From Parasponia andersonii (taxonomy: Eukaryota; Streptophyta; Magnoliopsida; Rosales; Cannabaceae): a stretch of DNA of 64,000 nucleotides. Positions 36,143 through 46,914 of this stretch are shown in pieces (the stretch's first letter is position 1; each line of letters opens with the position of its first letter). The stretch covers positions 1,832,281 through 1,896,280 of the forward strand of contig JXTB01000005.1 in NCBI GenBank assembly GCA_002914805.1, written 5' to 3'. The position numbers and the translations under genes are program-made. Under the pieces are notes generated by a model. It did no database searches. It was given only the letters and a program-made list of their open reading frames with translations, and was not told the DNA's origin.

Positions 36143-36731
36143 TGTTGTACGGTCTAAAATTTATATGTTAATCAATGCCAAAAAGAGAAAATTAGCAACT
36201 GAGTTGAACGCGTCAAGTCGCATGAGAATTTTTCTGATCGAAGTGCGACCTCTTCCGAATGAGTTAAATACAACCAGTATGAAAAAGAAACTAGATCAAG
36301 TTTCATCAAACGAGTAATTTACAAAAGAAAGAGAAACAAGTTTCTGAATGGAGATCGACCAATCATTCAATTTAAGTTATTACCCAATTATATTGTTACT
36401 CGAATTATATTTTCTGATTACACACTTACCTATTTGTACAATTGAGAAACGTTGAGCCACTCTCACCTATATGAGGTGAGTTCAGTATAGTTATAAAGGA
36501 GACGAGGCTACATTATGTAATTCTCTCTCTATTTTGACCTTGAGACTTAAAGAAACTCTTGTAATTCTCCAGAAAATAGTAAAAAATAGTAGACGTAGAC
36601 TCATCTTTTTTGGGGCTGAACTACTATAAAATTCTTGTCTCCTTATTTGCTTTGATTTATCAATCCTTTTCACATACAAACCATATCTTACGAATTTCCT
36701 AAATTAATTGTTGACAAAATCTCTATCAACA
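36143..36731 (+). repeat. 5' LTR of element C
   Basis: Starts TGTTGTACGG, ends TATCAACA, and aligns with 56638-57224. A TATA-like GTTATAAAGGAG at about 36489-36500 is conserved in the other LTR (GTTATAAAGGGG) and is a likely promoter. Confidence 0.92.
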
Positions 36732-36733
36732 AT

Positions 36734-36746
36734 TGGTGCTAGAAGG
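36734..36746 (+). other. Primer binding site of element C
   Basis: TGGTGCTAGAAGG starts three bases (ATT... reading) after the LTR. It is not the initiator Met type seen in elements A and B; similar TGGCGCTAGAAGG sites occur in Tat-type elements. The tRNA is not assigned. Confidence 0.6.
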
Positions 36747-36790
36747 AGGGCTATTCCAGCAAAAAGTTTGTCAATTTCGCTTCTTCAATA

Positions 36791-38550
36791 ATGGCAAATA
36801 CCAGAAATGCCGGAACTAGCCAAAATTAACCCTAAAGCACTACTGCTGCACAGGTCAATCCTGCTCAAGATCAGCCTGTCATGACCGCACCATAAAATAT
36901 TATCCAGAGATATGATCACATGGAGGATGCACTGGTGAACCTTCAGCAAATCACTAATCAGATTAATAATTCTCTACGATGACTTGCTGAGGGACAGATG
37001 CTGACTCCACCACAACACGAACGTCCCAGAGATCATCCTGCTCAACGACCTAAGAGAGGAATTCAAATCCTAGAGACAGTGAACTGTGACCAGCACAGAG
37101 CCTAGTAGGAGCGTCATGGAGATCGCACCTCCAAGGGAAAAGGCAAGGTCGCAGACTTGCCTCAGGAATCTGGTACTGAGAGTTTAAGCACTGATTGTGA
37201 TCGTGGACAACTTTCTCGAAGAGCAACCATTAATCGTGATTGTCTAAGTAACGAGCAAAAATGTCAATCGAAGAGTGTCTTTGAAAGGATTAGTAGGGGT
37301 TCGAGACAGAATCCTGCAGATATGAGATAACACCTAGAACAGCGACGTAGTCAAGAGCGATCCATATTACATCATAACGACCGAAGTCGATCTCGTCGCA
37401 CTATTACATTAGAATCTTCACAAAAGTTGTAGCAGACCCTGCCTTACCAACCTGCCTTATATCGTGATAATGACCAAAGGCTACCCTTGTCACCAGTAAG
37501 AGATAATGCTCTTCCTCCGAATGTCGATATTCATAATTTGAGGATCACATTAGATGCACTTGCTGGCTGTGATGATGAGCTCATTGATGGGTATCGTCAA
37601 TCGTCACTCTACGAGAAAGTTCGAGCTACTGCCTTACCTGCTGGATTCAAACTTAGCACCATAAACACTTTTGATGGGAAAACTGATTCATAGGATGATA
37701 TGGATCACTTCAGTGACCTAATAGAACTCCATCGTGTAGATGATCTCGCACGTTTTAGATGTTTTACTGTAACTCTCACAGGAGCAGGGAAGAAGTGGTT
37801 CTGAGGACTTAAGTCTGGTTCAATCTCATCCTGGCAACAACTTCAGACTACGTTCTTGAGGTAATTCCAGGCTGCAAAGAATTTTACTATTCCACTTGTC
37901 AGTTTGTCTGCTATTCGGCAAGGTCTGGAGGAAACTTTATGATCTTACCTCAACCGCTTTACCTTAGAGTTGGCAAAGGTCAACAACCCACCTAAAGGGG
38001 GAGTTTTAACTCTAATGATGGCCGGAGTATGACCAGAGACTAAACTCTGGAAAGAGTTACTTGAGCGAGAATGCAGAACCCTTGAAGATTTCTATCGAAG
38101 AGTTGGTCGACATCTAAGGGTGGAATCTTCATGCGAGAATCTTCATAAGACGAAGAAGGAAGGAGGAAAAGATGCTGCTAAAAATGTGACCACGACCAAT
38201 AATAATAATAACAAGAAGTCAAACAAAAGGAATAACGAGAAATCAACTGAGAAGCAGCCCAAACAGAAAAAGCAGGAGATTCCAAGAGCTCCTATGAGAT
38301 TCAACAACTATACTGAACTGAACGCACCCATAGATCATATCTATGCGGTCATAAATCAGCAGGAGTGTTATAGTTAACCGAAACCGATAAAATGGGATAG
38401 AGCGAGGTGTGATCCCAATAAGTTTTGTCGATATCACAATGACATTGGACATTATACCAATAACTGCTATGCCTTGAAGGATGAAATCGAAAGATTAATT
38501 AAAGAAGGGCAGCTATGGCAGTACAATAGGCAGAACAATGAAAGGTGAGA
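36791..38550 (+). pseudogene. Element C gag, broken by stops
   Basis: A start codon at 36791 (MANTRNAGTS) opens a frame that can be followed with few frame changes. A charged N-terminal region leads to the capsid domain: FKLSTINTFDGKTDS (to 37693), then DDMDHFSDLIELHRVDD, LTGAGKKWF and SISSWQQLQTTFLR, a typical Tat/Athila gag core. A basic Asn/Lys-rich linker (38120-38290) precedes CRYHNDIGHYTNNCYALK (about 38426-38480), the C-x-x-H-x4-GH-x4-C knuckle of this group. Stops within the frame sit where Trp, Gln or Arg is expected. Gag would build the particle and bind RNA. Confidence 0.88.
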
Positions 38551-38759
38551 AGAAAACTAACAGCAACCTCCAGAAAATCAACGCGAAGTACGAATTATTT
38601 TTGGAGGACCGCATGTTAGTGGAGATTCGAAGAGGGCGCAAGATAGGTATGCACGAGAAGCTCGACAGCAGCCATTGACCAATGCCATACACCTTGAACA
38701 GCTACCATAAAAGCTTCAACAGGTACTGGATATGGATATTACCTTCACAGAGCAGGATG

Positions 38760-39100
38760 TGAGGGAGGTCCATTACCCATATAATGATGTATTGGTCATA
38801 AAGATCAACTGTAAAAGCACGCAGTTATAGCGAGTATTGGTCGATAATAGAAGTGTTATCGACATCCTGTACTATGACGCCTTCAAGAAGATGAGGTAGA
38901 GTAAAAGTGACCTAAAGTCTGCTGTCACTCCACTTTATAGATATACTGGTAACAGCACAATACCTAGGGGCATGATTGAGTTAATGGTCAATGTTGAAAC
39001 TTATTCTAGGGTTTCAACGGTAATGACCTAATTCTTGTTTGTAGATTTCTCCTCTGCATTCAATACTGAACTAGAAGACCAATACTGAGGTAACTTCGAG
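38760..39100 (+). pseudogene. Element C aspartic protease, broken
   Basis: The reading VREVHYPYNDVLVIKINC, VLVDNRSVIDILYYDAFKKM and then FLFVDFSSAFNTEL follows the Tat-type protease, whose normal active site is VDNGSSADIL. Here the Gly is replaced by Arg (DNR), which should kill activity. A stop lies inside. It comes right after gag, as expected. Confidence 0.82.
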
Positions 39101-39557
39101 TAGTCATTTCAATCTACCACCTCGCTATGAAGTTCCCGACTCAACATTGAGTAGGCGAAGTGCGAGGCAACCAATATGATGCGCGAACTTATTATAATAA
39201 TTCTTTAAAGCTTGCAGCAATAGATGTGGCACCTCGCACAATGATGGTCCAGTTACAAGGAGAAACGTCAAGTGAAGCATCAATCGAAGACCTCAACCCT
39301 CGAGAAATCGATAAAGAGGTCAAGACTAGACCTATTGAAGATGTGGAAGATTTTTCGATTGATAGGTCTTCGAAGGTTCTAAAAATCGGAGCGAAGCTTC
39401 AAGAACCCATGCGAGTTTCATTGTTGCTTTTCTGAAATCAAACTTGGATATCTTTGCATGGTGACATTCGGACATGGTGGGGATTGATCTGAATATCATA
39501 TGTCATCACCTTAATATAGGTACAACAAAGAAGCCTGTATGACAAAAAAGAAGAGCC

Positions 39558-40190
39558 ATGAATCCAAAATGCTACGTCGCATTGAAAGAGAAGGTAGAGA
39601 AGATGCTCGAAAATGGATTCATTAGGGAATCTTTTTACCCAAACTGGCTTGCAAACCCAGTTTTGGTAAAAAAACCTAACAAGAAGTGGAGAACTTATAT
39701 CGATTTCACCGACCTCAACAAAGCATATCCGAAGGACAGTTTTCTCCTTCAAAGAATCGACCAACTTGTAGATGTGACGTCGGGGCATGAATCTTAAGCT
39801 TTATGGACGCGTATTCTGGATACAATCAAATCCCTATGTACGAGCTAGATGAGGAGCATACCTCGTTCATCACTAATCGAGGATTGTACTGTTATAAGAA
39901 GATATTCTTTAGACTCATAAACGCATGAGCGACTTATCAACGTCTTATCAATATGATGTTTGCAAAATAAATTGGCAAGGCAATGGAGATATATGTTGAT
40001 GATATATTGGTAAAGTCGAAGAAAGCTGAAGATCACGTCAAGCATCTTGATGAGATGTTCAAAATTCTTCAGAAATATCAGATGAAGCTGAACTCCCAAA
40101 AGTGCACATTCAGAGTAGGTTCTAAAAAATTCCTAGGGTTCATGGTCAATCAATGAGGCATCGAAGCTAACCTCAGAAGATACAAGCACT
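39558..40190 (+). pseudogene. Element C reverse transcriptase, frameshifted
   Basis: 39558-39797 codes KVEKMLENGFIRE, NPVLVKKPNKKWRTYIDF and TDLNKAYPKDSFLLQRID, the fingers and palm start of a Tat-type RT. A frameshift near 39795 moves to SFMDAYSGYNQIPMYELDEE, FITNRGLYCYKKI, then MEIYVDDILVKSKKAEDHV (about 39985-40040). The catalytic YVDD is intact. LNSQKCTFRVGSKKFLGFMV follows. The position between protease and RNase H is normal. Confidence 0.88.
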
Positions 40191-40780
40191 AATTGACATG
40201 CAATCCCCTCGCAAACCCAAAGATGTGCAGAGCCTGGTAGAAAGATTGACTGCACAGAGTCTATTTGTATCAAGATCAACTGATAAATGCCAACCATTCT
40301 TCGAAGTATTGAAGGGTTTGAAGAAGTTTGAGTGGACAGAAAAATGCGAGCTGACGTTCTAAGAATTAAAAATAATTTGGGTTCTCCTCCACTCTTATCG
40401 AAGCCGAACCCGGGGGAAGAGTTATATTTGTATCTCGCTGTTTCCAAATATACGACAAGTACTGCGTTAATTCGAGAAGAAGAAACTATACAGTGAACTA
40501 TATATTACGTAAGTAAAAGATTACTTGATACCGAAACAAGATATTCAGAGATAGAGAAATTGGCAATAGCACTTATTGTCGCATCTAGGAAGCTTCGACC
40601 TTATTTTCATACATATCCATCAGAGTTTTCACCAATTTTCCATTAAAACAGGTTCTGCAAAAACCTGAGGCTTCAGGATGACTACTTAAGTAGGCCATTG
40701 AGTTGAGTCAATCTGACATCAATTTTTGACCTTGCACTGCGATTAAAGGTCAAGGTCTCACAGATTTTATTGCAGAGTTC

Positions 40781-41180
40781 ATGTATGATGTTCATCTTCC
40801 CACCAAAGTGATTGAAAAACCTGCTATAAATTTATCAAGATTGTGGAAACTTTATATTAATGGTTCGTCAAATGAGAATGGGGCCAGTGCGGGCTTAGTG
40901 CTAATCAGTCCTGAAGGGCATAACATTCATTGTGCACTTCGCTTCAAATTTACAACGTCGAATAATGAGGCAGAATATGAAGCATTGATAGCTACGCTAA
41001 AGTTCGCACAAGAAATGAAGGTCGAGATAATTGAGGTATACAGTGATTTCTAGTTGGTCGTTTGTCAAGTGATCGGCCATTATCAAGCAAAAGGAGGAAG
41101 AATGATGGCCTACTTACAGGAGGTACATTGACTGTTCTCGACATTTACTGCTTATAGCATTCAACTTTTTCCTTGCATTA
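40781..41180 (+). pseudogene. Element C RNase H, mutated
   Basis: The frame 40781-41053 holds LWKLYINGSSNENGASAG, where the family has YVDGSSN: the first catalytic Asp is Asn here. The Glu in NNEAEYEALIATLKFA and the Asp in EVYSDF are kept. A TAG follows directly (expected Gln). The enzyme would degrade the RNA of the RNA/DNA hybrid. Confidence 0.82.
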
Positions 41181-41449
41181 AGAATACTCGAATAGATGCT
41201 CTAGCTAAGCTTGCCTCAATGAAAGACGCAGAATTATTAAAGGTGGTTCCTGTCGAATTTCTTACAAAATTAAGTATCGAAGTAGAGCCCCAAGTGACCA
41301 TGCCTGTTGACAAAAAGCCATCGTGGATGGATCCTATAATGAAGTATCTACAAAATGGCAATCTTCCCGAAAACAAAGACGATGCAAAGTGACTTCGAAT
41401 GAAGGTAGCTCGCTATATCATCTATGATGGGAAGCTTTACTGAAGAAAT

Positions 41450-42540
41450 TTTAGCTCGTCGTTATTATTATGTGTTGATAAAGAAAAAACACACTACATT
41501 ATGAAGGAAATTCATGAAGGAATATGTGGAAATCATTCAGAGGGACAAGCACTTGTGAACAAAGTTCTTAGACAAGGGTATTTTTGGCCAATTATGAAGA
41601 AGGATACAATAGAATTTGCCAGGAGGTGTGACAAATGTCAATGATTTGCAACCGTTCCTAGAATGCCACATATTCCTCTAACTCCAATGACTAGTCCATG
41701 GCCATTTGCAGTATGGGGAATTGATATTATCAGAATACTTCCATTGGCACCAAGGTGGATTGAAGTATGCCATGGTCGCAGTCGATTATTTCACCAAGTG
41801 GACAGAAGCTAAAGCCTTGAGTACCATTTTTGTAAAGAAGATGATAGATTTTATTTATAAATCTATAATATATCGTTATGGTATACTGCATGCTATAATT
41901 TCTGATAATGGGAAGCAATTTGACTGCGATAAATTCCGTAACTTCTGCGATAACTTAGGCATCAGGAAGAGCTTCTCTACTGTTGTTTATCCACAAGCTA
42001 ATGGACAAGTCGAAGTTATAAACAAGATACTTAAATAGAACCTAAAGACAAAGCTAGAGGAGCACAAAGAAGCTTGGCTAGATGTGCTTCCTGAAGTATT
42101 ATGTGCTTATCGCACCACTCAACAAACTACTACTAGAGAGACTCTATTCTCTTTAACTTATGGATACGAAGCAATGGTACTAGTAGAAATTGGTGTGAGC
42201 TCTCTACGATGATCTGCTTATAAGCAAGATCAGAATAATGCACTGATGAGGATTGAGCTCGATTTTTTGAAAGAAAGGCGCGAGCAGTCTCAACTACGGA
42301 TCGCATCATATCAATGGCGCACTACTCGATATTATAATTCTAAAGTCAAAAGCAGGGAATTTGAAGTTAGTGATCTTATTCTTCGACAAGTTCTATCTAA
42401 TAATAAAGAGCACGGTGCTGGTGTATTTGGACCTTCTTGGGAAGGACTATATGTTATTGACGTCGTCATTCGACCTGAGACATACAAGCTAGCTTGCACT
42501 GGTGGACAAAAGATTGAGCATGCTTAGAATGTAGAATAAC
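41450..42540 (+). pseudogene. Element C integrase, frameshifted but with catalytic residues kept
   Basis: An N-terminal zinc-binding part reads HYIMKEIHEGICGNHSEG, then RRCDKCQ (41490-41642). The core has WGIDII (first Asp, near 41720), a frameshift, YAMVAVDYFTKWTEAKA, IISDNGKQFD (second Asp) and ANGQVEVINKILK (Glu, near 42010). The C-terminal part codes LPEVLCAYRTTQQTTT, then the frame 42246-42527 with FGPSWEGLYVIDVVIRPETY. The three catalytic residues survive in pieces. Confidence 0.88.
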
Positions 42541-43260
42541 TTCGTCGCTATAATCAGTAAATCTTCATGTATATCTTCATATATTTCAACGATCTGGGAG
42601 GCATCTTGTTATTCATCATCATTCATCAATAAAGATGTCATTTCTTCGATTATTACTTCAATTTTATTTGGTTCATCTTTTATAGTTTTATGACAGTCTT
42701 TGAACACCATAAAACTCGGGGGGAGTGGAATCAGAATGTTATCTCTTACTTGCTTCTTAAGGGACTATGCACACGTTCATTTAGAGGGGTCAGAATTTTA
42801 TATCGCCAAATTTCTAAAAATTTCTTAAAATCTTATGATTTTCTCCTCGCTTCATACCATAGCCTATCGTATTATGCAATTTCTCTCCTCGAACAACAAA
42901 GTAACTAAGTAAAATATTCATTGTTCGATGTGATATGTTGCTATATTCTATTTTGTTGTGGAACTTCTAAAAAATAGTGTTGAGTTCACATCACTCATAC
43001 TTGTTATTTTCTTAAGCGACCTTACCTATCCTAACACTTAAAACCCATTTTAAGTAGTTGGATTTGAATCACAATAGTGTATCGATCAGTCACCTAGTGA
43101 TTAACTACTTGGTTAAATTATGCATCTTTATATTACAATGCAATGTGTTTTAATTTTTTTATATGAATAAACATTTGACAAAAAAAAATTTCATAACTAA
43201 AGCTCGCACCCGTATGCAAGAAAAATATTACAAAATTTTTTTTGCAGCTTCGGTTTCCTT

Positions 43261-44723
43261 CTAGCTCTGGATAAGCTCCACATCTTCACCGAGGATAGAA
43301 AAGTCAAAATCCAGATGCTCACAGAAAATGTTGTATATTATGGTTGACGAGGCGATGCCACTGGCCTTTTCTTTGAGCTCCCTACCTTTAATGGCCCTGA
43401 ACTCTTCTATAACTTTGCGAGCCGCCTTTTCTGTCGCTTCTTTCAGAGCTTCCGGATGCTCAGAGATGGTTTTCTCAAGTTCTTTGGTTTTCTCCTCGAG
43501 CTTCTTCTTTTCGAGCCTTTTCTTGGCCAGATCCTCGTGCAGCTGCTGCTTCTCTGACTCGAAGGAGTTTTTCTCTTCCTCGTGAGTCTTCTCCAAGTCT
43601 TCGAATGCCCAGACCATTTCTTCAAACTTTTTGCCTTTCTCCATGCATTCAAGGACCGTGTCATACATCAAAACAATAGCTGCAACAGTCTTAAAATACA
43701 ACACACATCAGTACAAGAAAAGTGCGCCGAAGAGTGAAGATGGAAGATGCTTACGTTTGCCAACATCCTCATTACAGTACTGAAAGTGACCTTGGCTGAT
43801 AGTTGCTTCATCCTCTCCCAACCATCCTTAGAAGTAAAACAGTCGATAAAGGCCGCGCTCAAGCCAGCTTTTTCAAGCAGTTGGCGAAGGAGTGCGAAAA
43901 ACTCCTCGTCCTTGTTGGCCTAGCTCAGTCCCCCAGAAGAAGTGGCTGTTTCCTTAGATGGCTCGGGCTGGCTCACAATTTAAGTAGGCTGAAGAGGAGG
44001 CGAGCTTATAAGGACATCCTCGAAGGTGACTTTTTGCTTCTTTGAGGTGTCGACCTTCTCTTTCCCTTTCACCGAAGGGGGAGGTGTGCTGTCTGGTGTT
44101 TTGGACTTTGCTATTAACCCCAGTGTTGAAAGGGGTGCTCACAGTCCACTACCGATTATCATTTCTGTACACAAATGATTAGTTAGTATGTGAGGTATGT
44201 AATGTGACAAAAAGAAGGAATAATAGAAAAATTACCTTCTTGCTGCTGAGAAATTGGTGGCGATGAAGCTCCTAGAGATGGTGGTTCTAGGATAGTAGGA
44301 GAGGCAGGTGCTTTTCGTTTCCTGGATTTAGAAGATGAGGCACCCATTTCTTTTTGTTTCCTCTGCTTCTTCTTCGAGCTCGAGGGTTTAGTTGGACGGT
44401 TAGAAAAATATGGAAGAACAGCTCCCTTTGGGAACAGTCCGTAAGCGACTAGGTTTTTGGTTCTCCCAAGCTTCTTCCAATTAAATTCTTCGATTGGAAG
44501 GTCGTTTATTCTGTACAATCTTGCGAGCTACTCTTTGGAGAGTCCTGGAAGCTCCATGTTATCTGCGATGACATAGAATGCGATCAGATTGATACATTTA
44601 TATAGATAAGCTATAAGCTGAAAGTTACCTATCAGTATTTTGAAAGAAACCATTATCCATGTAGTCAAAGTGAAAAAATAGATTTTTCCATTTTCCCATG
44701 TTATTGCAGACTCCATGGATGGT
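43261..44723 (-). pseudogene. Antisense ORF (aORF) of element C, 3' exons
   Basis: Minus-strand coding pieces lie downstream of pol: 44528-44716 (MESAITWENGKIYFFTL), 44183-44518 (basic KKKQRKQKEM and SKSRKRKAPASP), 43668-43862 (GWERMKQLSAKVTF) and 43261-43704, a 147-residue frame with long Glu/Lys heptads (coiled coil). A plausible intron of about 65 bases lies at 43690-43754 (GTAAGC donor, AAG acceptor, phase kept). Antisense ORFs at this place are known in Tat elements of the Retand group; their function is unknown. The 5' part lies beyond nested element D at 54909 on. Confidence 0.75.
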
Positions 44724-44728
44724 TTTTA
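44724..44728. repeat. Target site duplication of element D (left)
   Basis: TTTTA here equals TTTTA at 54904-54908, on either side of element D. Confidence 0.85.
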
Positions 44729-45386
44729 TATTGGAATAATGTCCTATAAAGCAGTTTATTATTTAGAGATTATAAATAATATTTATTGGATTATTTAGTA
44801 TCTATTTGTTATTAATACATTCCATGTTATGAATTTCTATTTCATTTATGCCCCATTGATATACATGTGATGTGTATGTTTATCTTATGCAAACATCTAA
44901 AAGATTCCAAGATATGAAATGAGAAATAAAGAATTATTCGTATGATGAGTTCATATGTGGGAGACATTATATTCTTTATTTTATTATGTCTAAATTAAAT
45001 TATTCACATTATGCATATTGAAGATGGAATACTTTACTATGCCATAGAATATAGTGTTATCTATTTAATTAATAAAGTCTCTAATTATTAAAGTGAGTCT
45101 TCAGATAGAAATACTAGTGTGTTATAAGAAAGTTATAACAGTATCGAACATGACCTAGTGAATTAGAATTTGAAGTTAAGTACCGTAACTCAAATTTCTA
45201 ATTTTACTATTCTAGCACTATTGTAGAAGACCTTAATCCTAGTGATTAATGAACTTACTTTCATGTGTTTTGTCTTTTTGAGTTACTAAAGGACTAGTTC
45301 CGATTTATGGTTCAAACTCTGGTATCTTGGAAGATAAGGTATATGAAATATATAGAACATTTTTCATGATGGACACCATACATATG

Positions 45387-45391
45387 ATGTC
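45387..45391. repeat. Target site duplication of E (left)
   Basis: ATGTC here and at 45929-45933. The 3' LTR of D has the single copy ATGTC at 53915-53919, the unfilled site. Confidence 0.9.
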
Positions 45392-45754
45392 TGTAACGCC
45401 CTCTTTATCCTCCTACTACTAGTGGAAATTTATTAACTTTTTATTTACAAGGTGTTACTTTTGGAAGATAATCCTATAATTATTTTTCCAAAATACGGGC
45501 CAGTTCGAACCTTTATTTTTAATTCGTTTTTTTTAGTACCTGTTTAATATGTTTCATTGTGTAATATATGTATATACTGATTATGTATGGAAGTAAAGTC
45601 ACCTATCCATAGAGTTTTAAAATTAAAAAAAAAAGGTTCGAACTGGCCCGTATTTTGGAAAAATAATTATAGGATTATCTTCCAAAAGTAACACCTTGTA
45701 AATAAAAAGTTAATAAATTTCCACTAGTAGTAGGAGGATAAAGAGGGCGTTACA
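45392..45754. repeat. Inverted repeat, identical 123-bp arms, forming the LTR of E
   Basis: Checked base by base: left arm 45392-45514, right arm 45632-45754, no mismatch. The AT-rich spacer (45515-45631) is not symmetric. RNA copied across it would fold into a long perfect hairpin. Confidence 0.95.
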
Positions 45755-45928
45755 ATTTTGGTATCAGAGCAGAGGTTTAAATCGTTTCTGTAGACTGTCC
45801 ATATGTGTATATCGAGGAAGGGAATCACTGAACTCATAAGTAAGTATTTTATGTGCATTAATTATATTTGTTACATGCTTCATGTTTATTATTGGCTCTC
45901 TTAATTATGTGAGGAGTTGGATGTTACA
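45392..45928 (+). mobile_element. Element E: 537-bp LTR-type insertion with a palindromic LTR
   Basis: The first 363 bases start TGTAACGCCC and end GGGCGTTACA, like a plant gypsy LTR. They consist of two arms, 45392-45514 and 45632-45754, that are perfect reverse complements over 123 bases around a 117-base spacer. Directly after comes TGGTATCAGAGC (45759-45770), an exact initiator tRNA-Met PBS, then about 150 bases of leader-like DNA, a GAGGAGTTGGA purine tract and TGTTACA. The ATGTC duplication and the unfilled site in the other LTR prove insertion of exactly this unit. There is no ORF. It looks like a TRIM-type element whose 3' LTR has collapsed to TGTTACA; that last step is inference. Confidence 0.85.
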
Positions 45929-46914
45929 ATGTCACTTTGAGTTTTTTCAAGTACTTGGATAATATAAACTATGGCCCCAATATTCACTATGTAAATTTGA
46001 CTGTGTTGGTATAAGCAGATACAAACACCATAGTCAACTATTATCCATTAGATGAAAAATGGCAACTCAAAGGTAAATATGTATTATAGGAATAATACAG
46101 TAATTTCACCCTACTAGTACGGCATTGCATTGGGGGTATGTCTACAGGTATAGTATATATTAAATGGATCAAATTAATTAATTGTTAATAAGCTTCACAG
46201 AAAATAAATGACATTTAGTCTAAGAGTTCAATATTAGGCCTATAGTGGTGTGCCCCAATATTAATGGATAAGGCCCAATCATAATGAAGAGTTAATTATG
46301 ATAGTAGGTATATGGTTCATTAGGGCTTGGGCTTTATGGATCCATCTAGTCCTCTGTCTAGCTCAAATTAAAGCCTAATAGTCATTTGATGATCAATTGA
46401 GCCCAACAAGCCTAATAAGCCCATTAGGGTATACTAATCTCTCTATATTTAAGAGAAAAGTTCTCTAGCAACAAGACACAAGTGTTGCATGTGAAACACC
46501 CCTTGAGAAGAGAGTGTCACACGAAAATAGAGAGAGAGAGCAGAGAAAATCGGCCACCACTAGGGATTCACTGTCTTTGTTGTTTCGGCCATCCCAGAGA
46601 AATCGGTTTGAGAAGTTTGTCTTCTTGTTCATTTGCGGATCTCTTTATTGGGAATCAAGAAGGTGACCACCCACTAAATCAATCAAACGACTTTCGAGAA
46701 AGGAAAGATGAAAAGGTTGTGGAGCGAATCCGGGTATTGTTCTTATCTAGTTCAAGAGTTAATTCATGTTAGATCACGATCTGAAATATTTTGTAAAAAG
46801 AAAAATTTTATACGACTAATTCTACTGTATTTCTTGATTTTACAAAACTATGGTGTTCTTGAAAATAATTTTATGAAAATATTTTCTAGAAATTTATTCC
46901 AATAAACACTAGCA

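Larger units (their letters stand above)
44729..46914 (+). repeat. 5' LTR of element D (with insertion E)
   Basis: Starts TATTGGAATAATG (TG changed to TA) and ends AACACTAGCA. A TATA-like CTATATTTAAGAG at about 46442-46454 is probably its promoter. Insertion E with its duplication accounts for all of the excess length over the 3' LTR. Confidence 0.93.

Noticed and set aside
36024..36317. A 97-codon plus frame at the left edge of element C
   Set aside because: It crosses the target duplication into the LTR, and the LTR copy at 56638 does not keep it open.
43328..43585. Plus-strand Ser/Phe-rich frame
   Set aside because: It is the shadow of the coiled-coil exon of the minus-strand antisense ORF.
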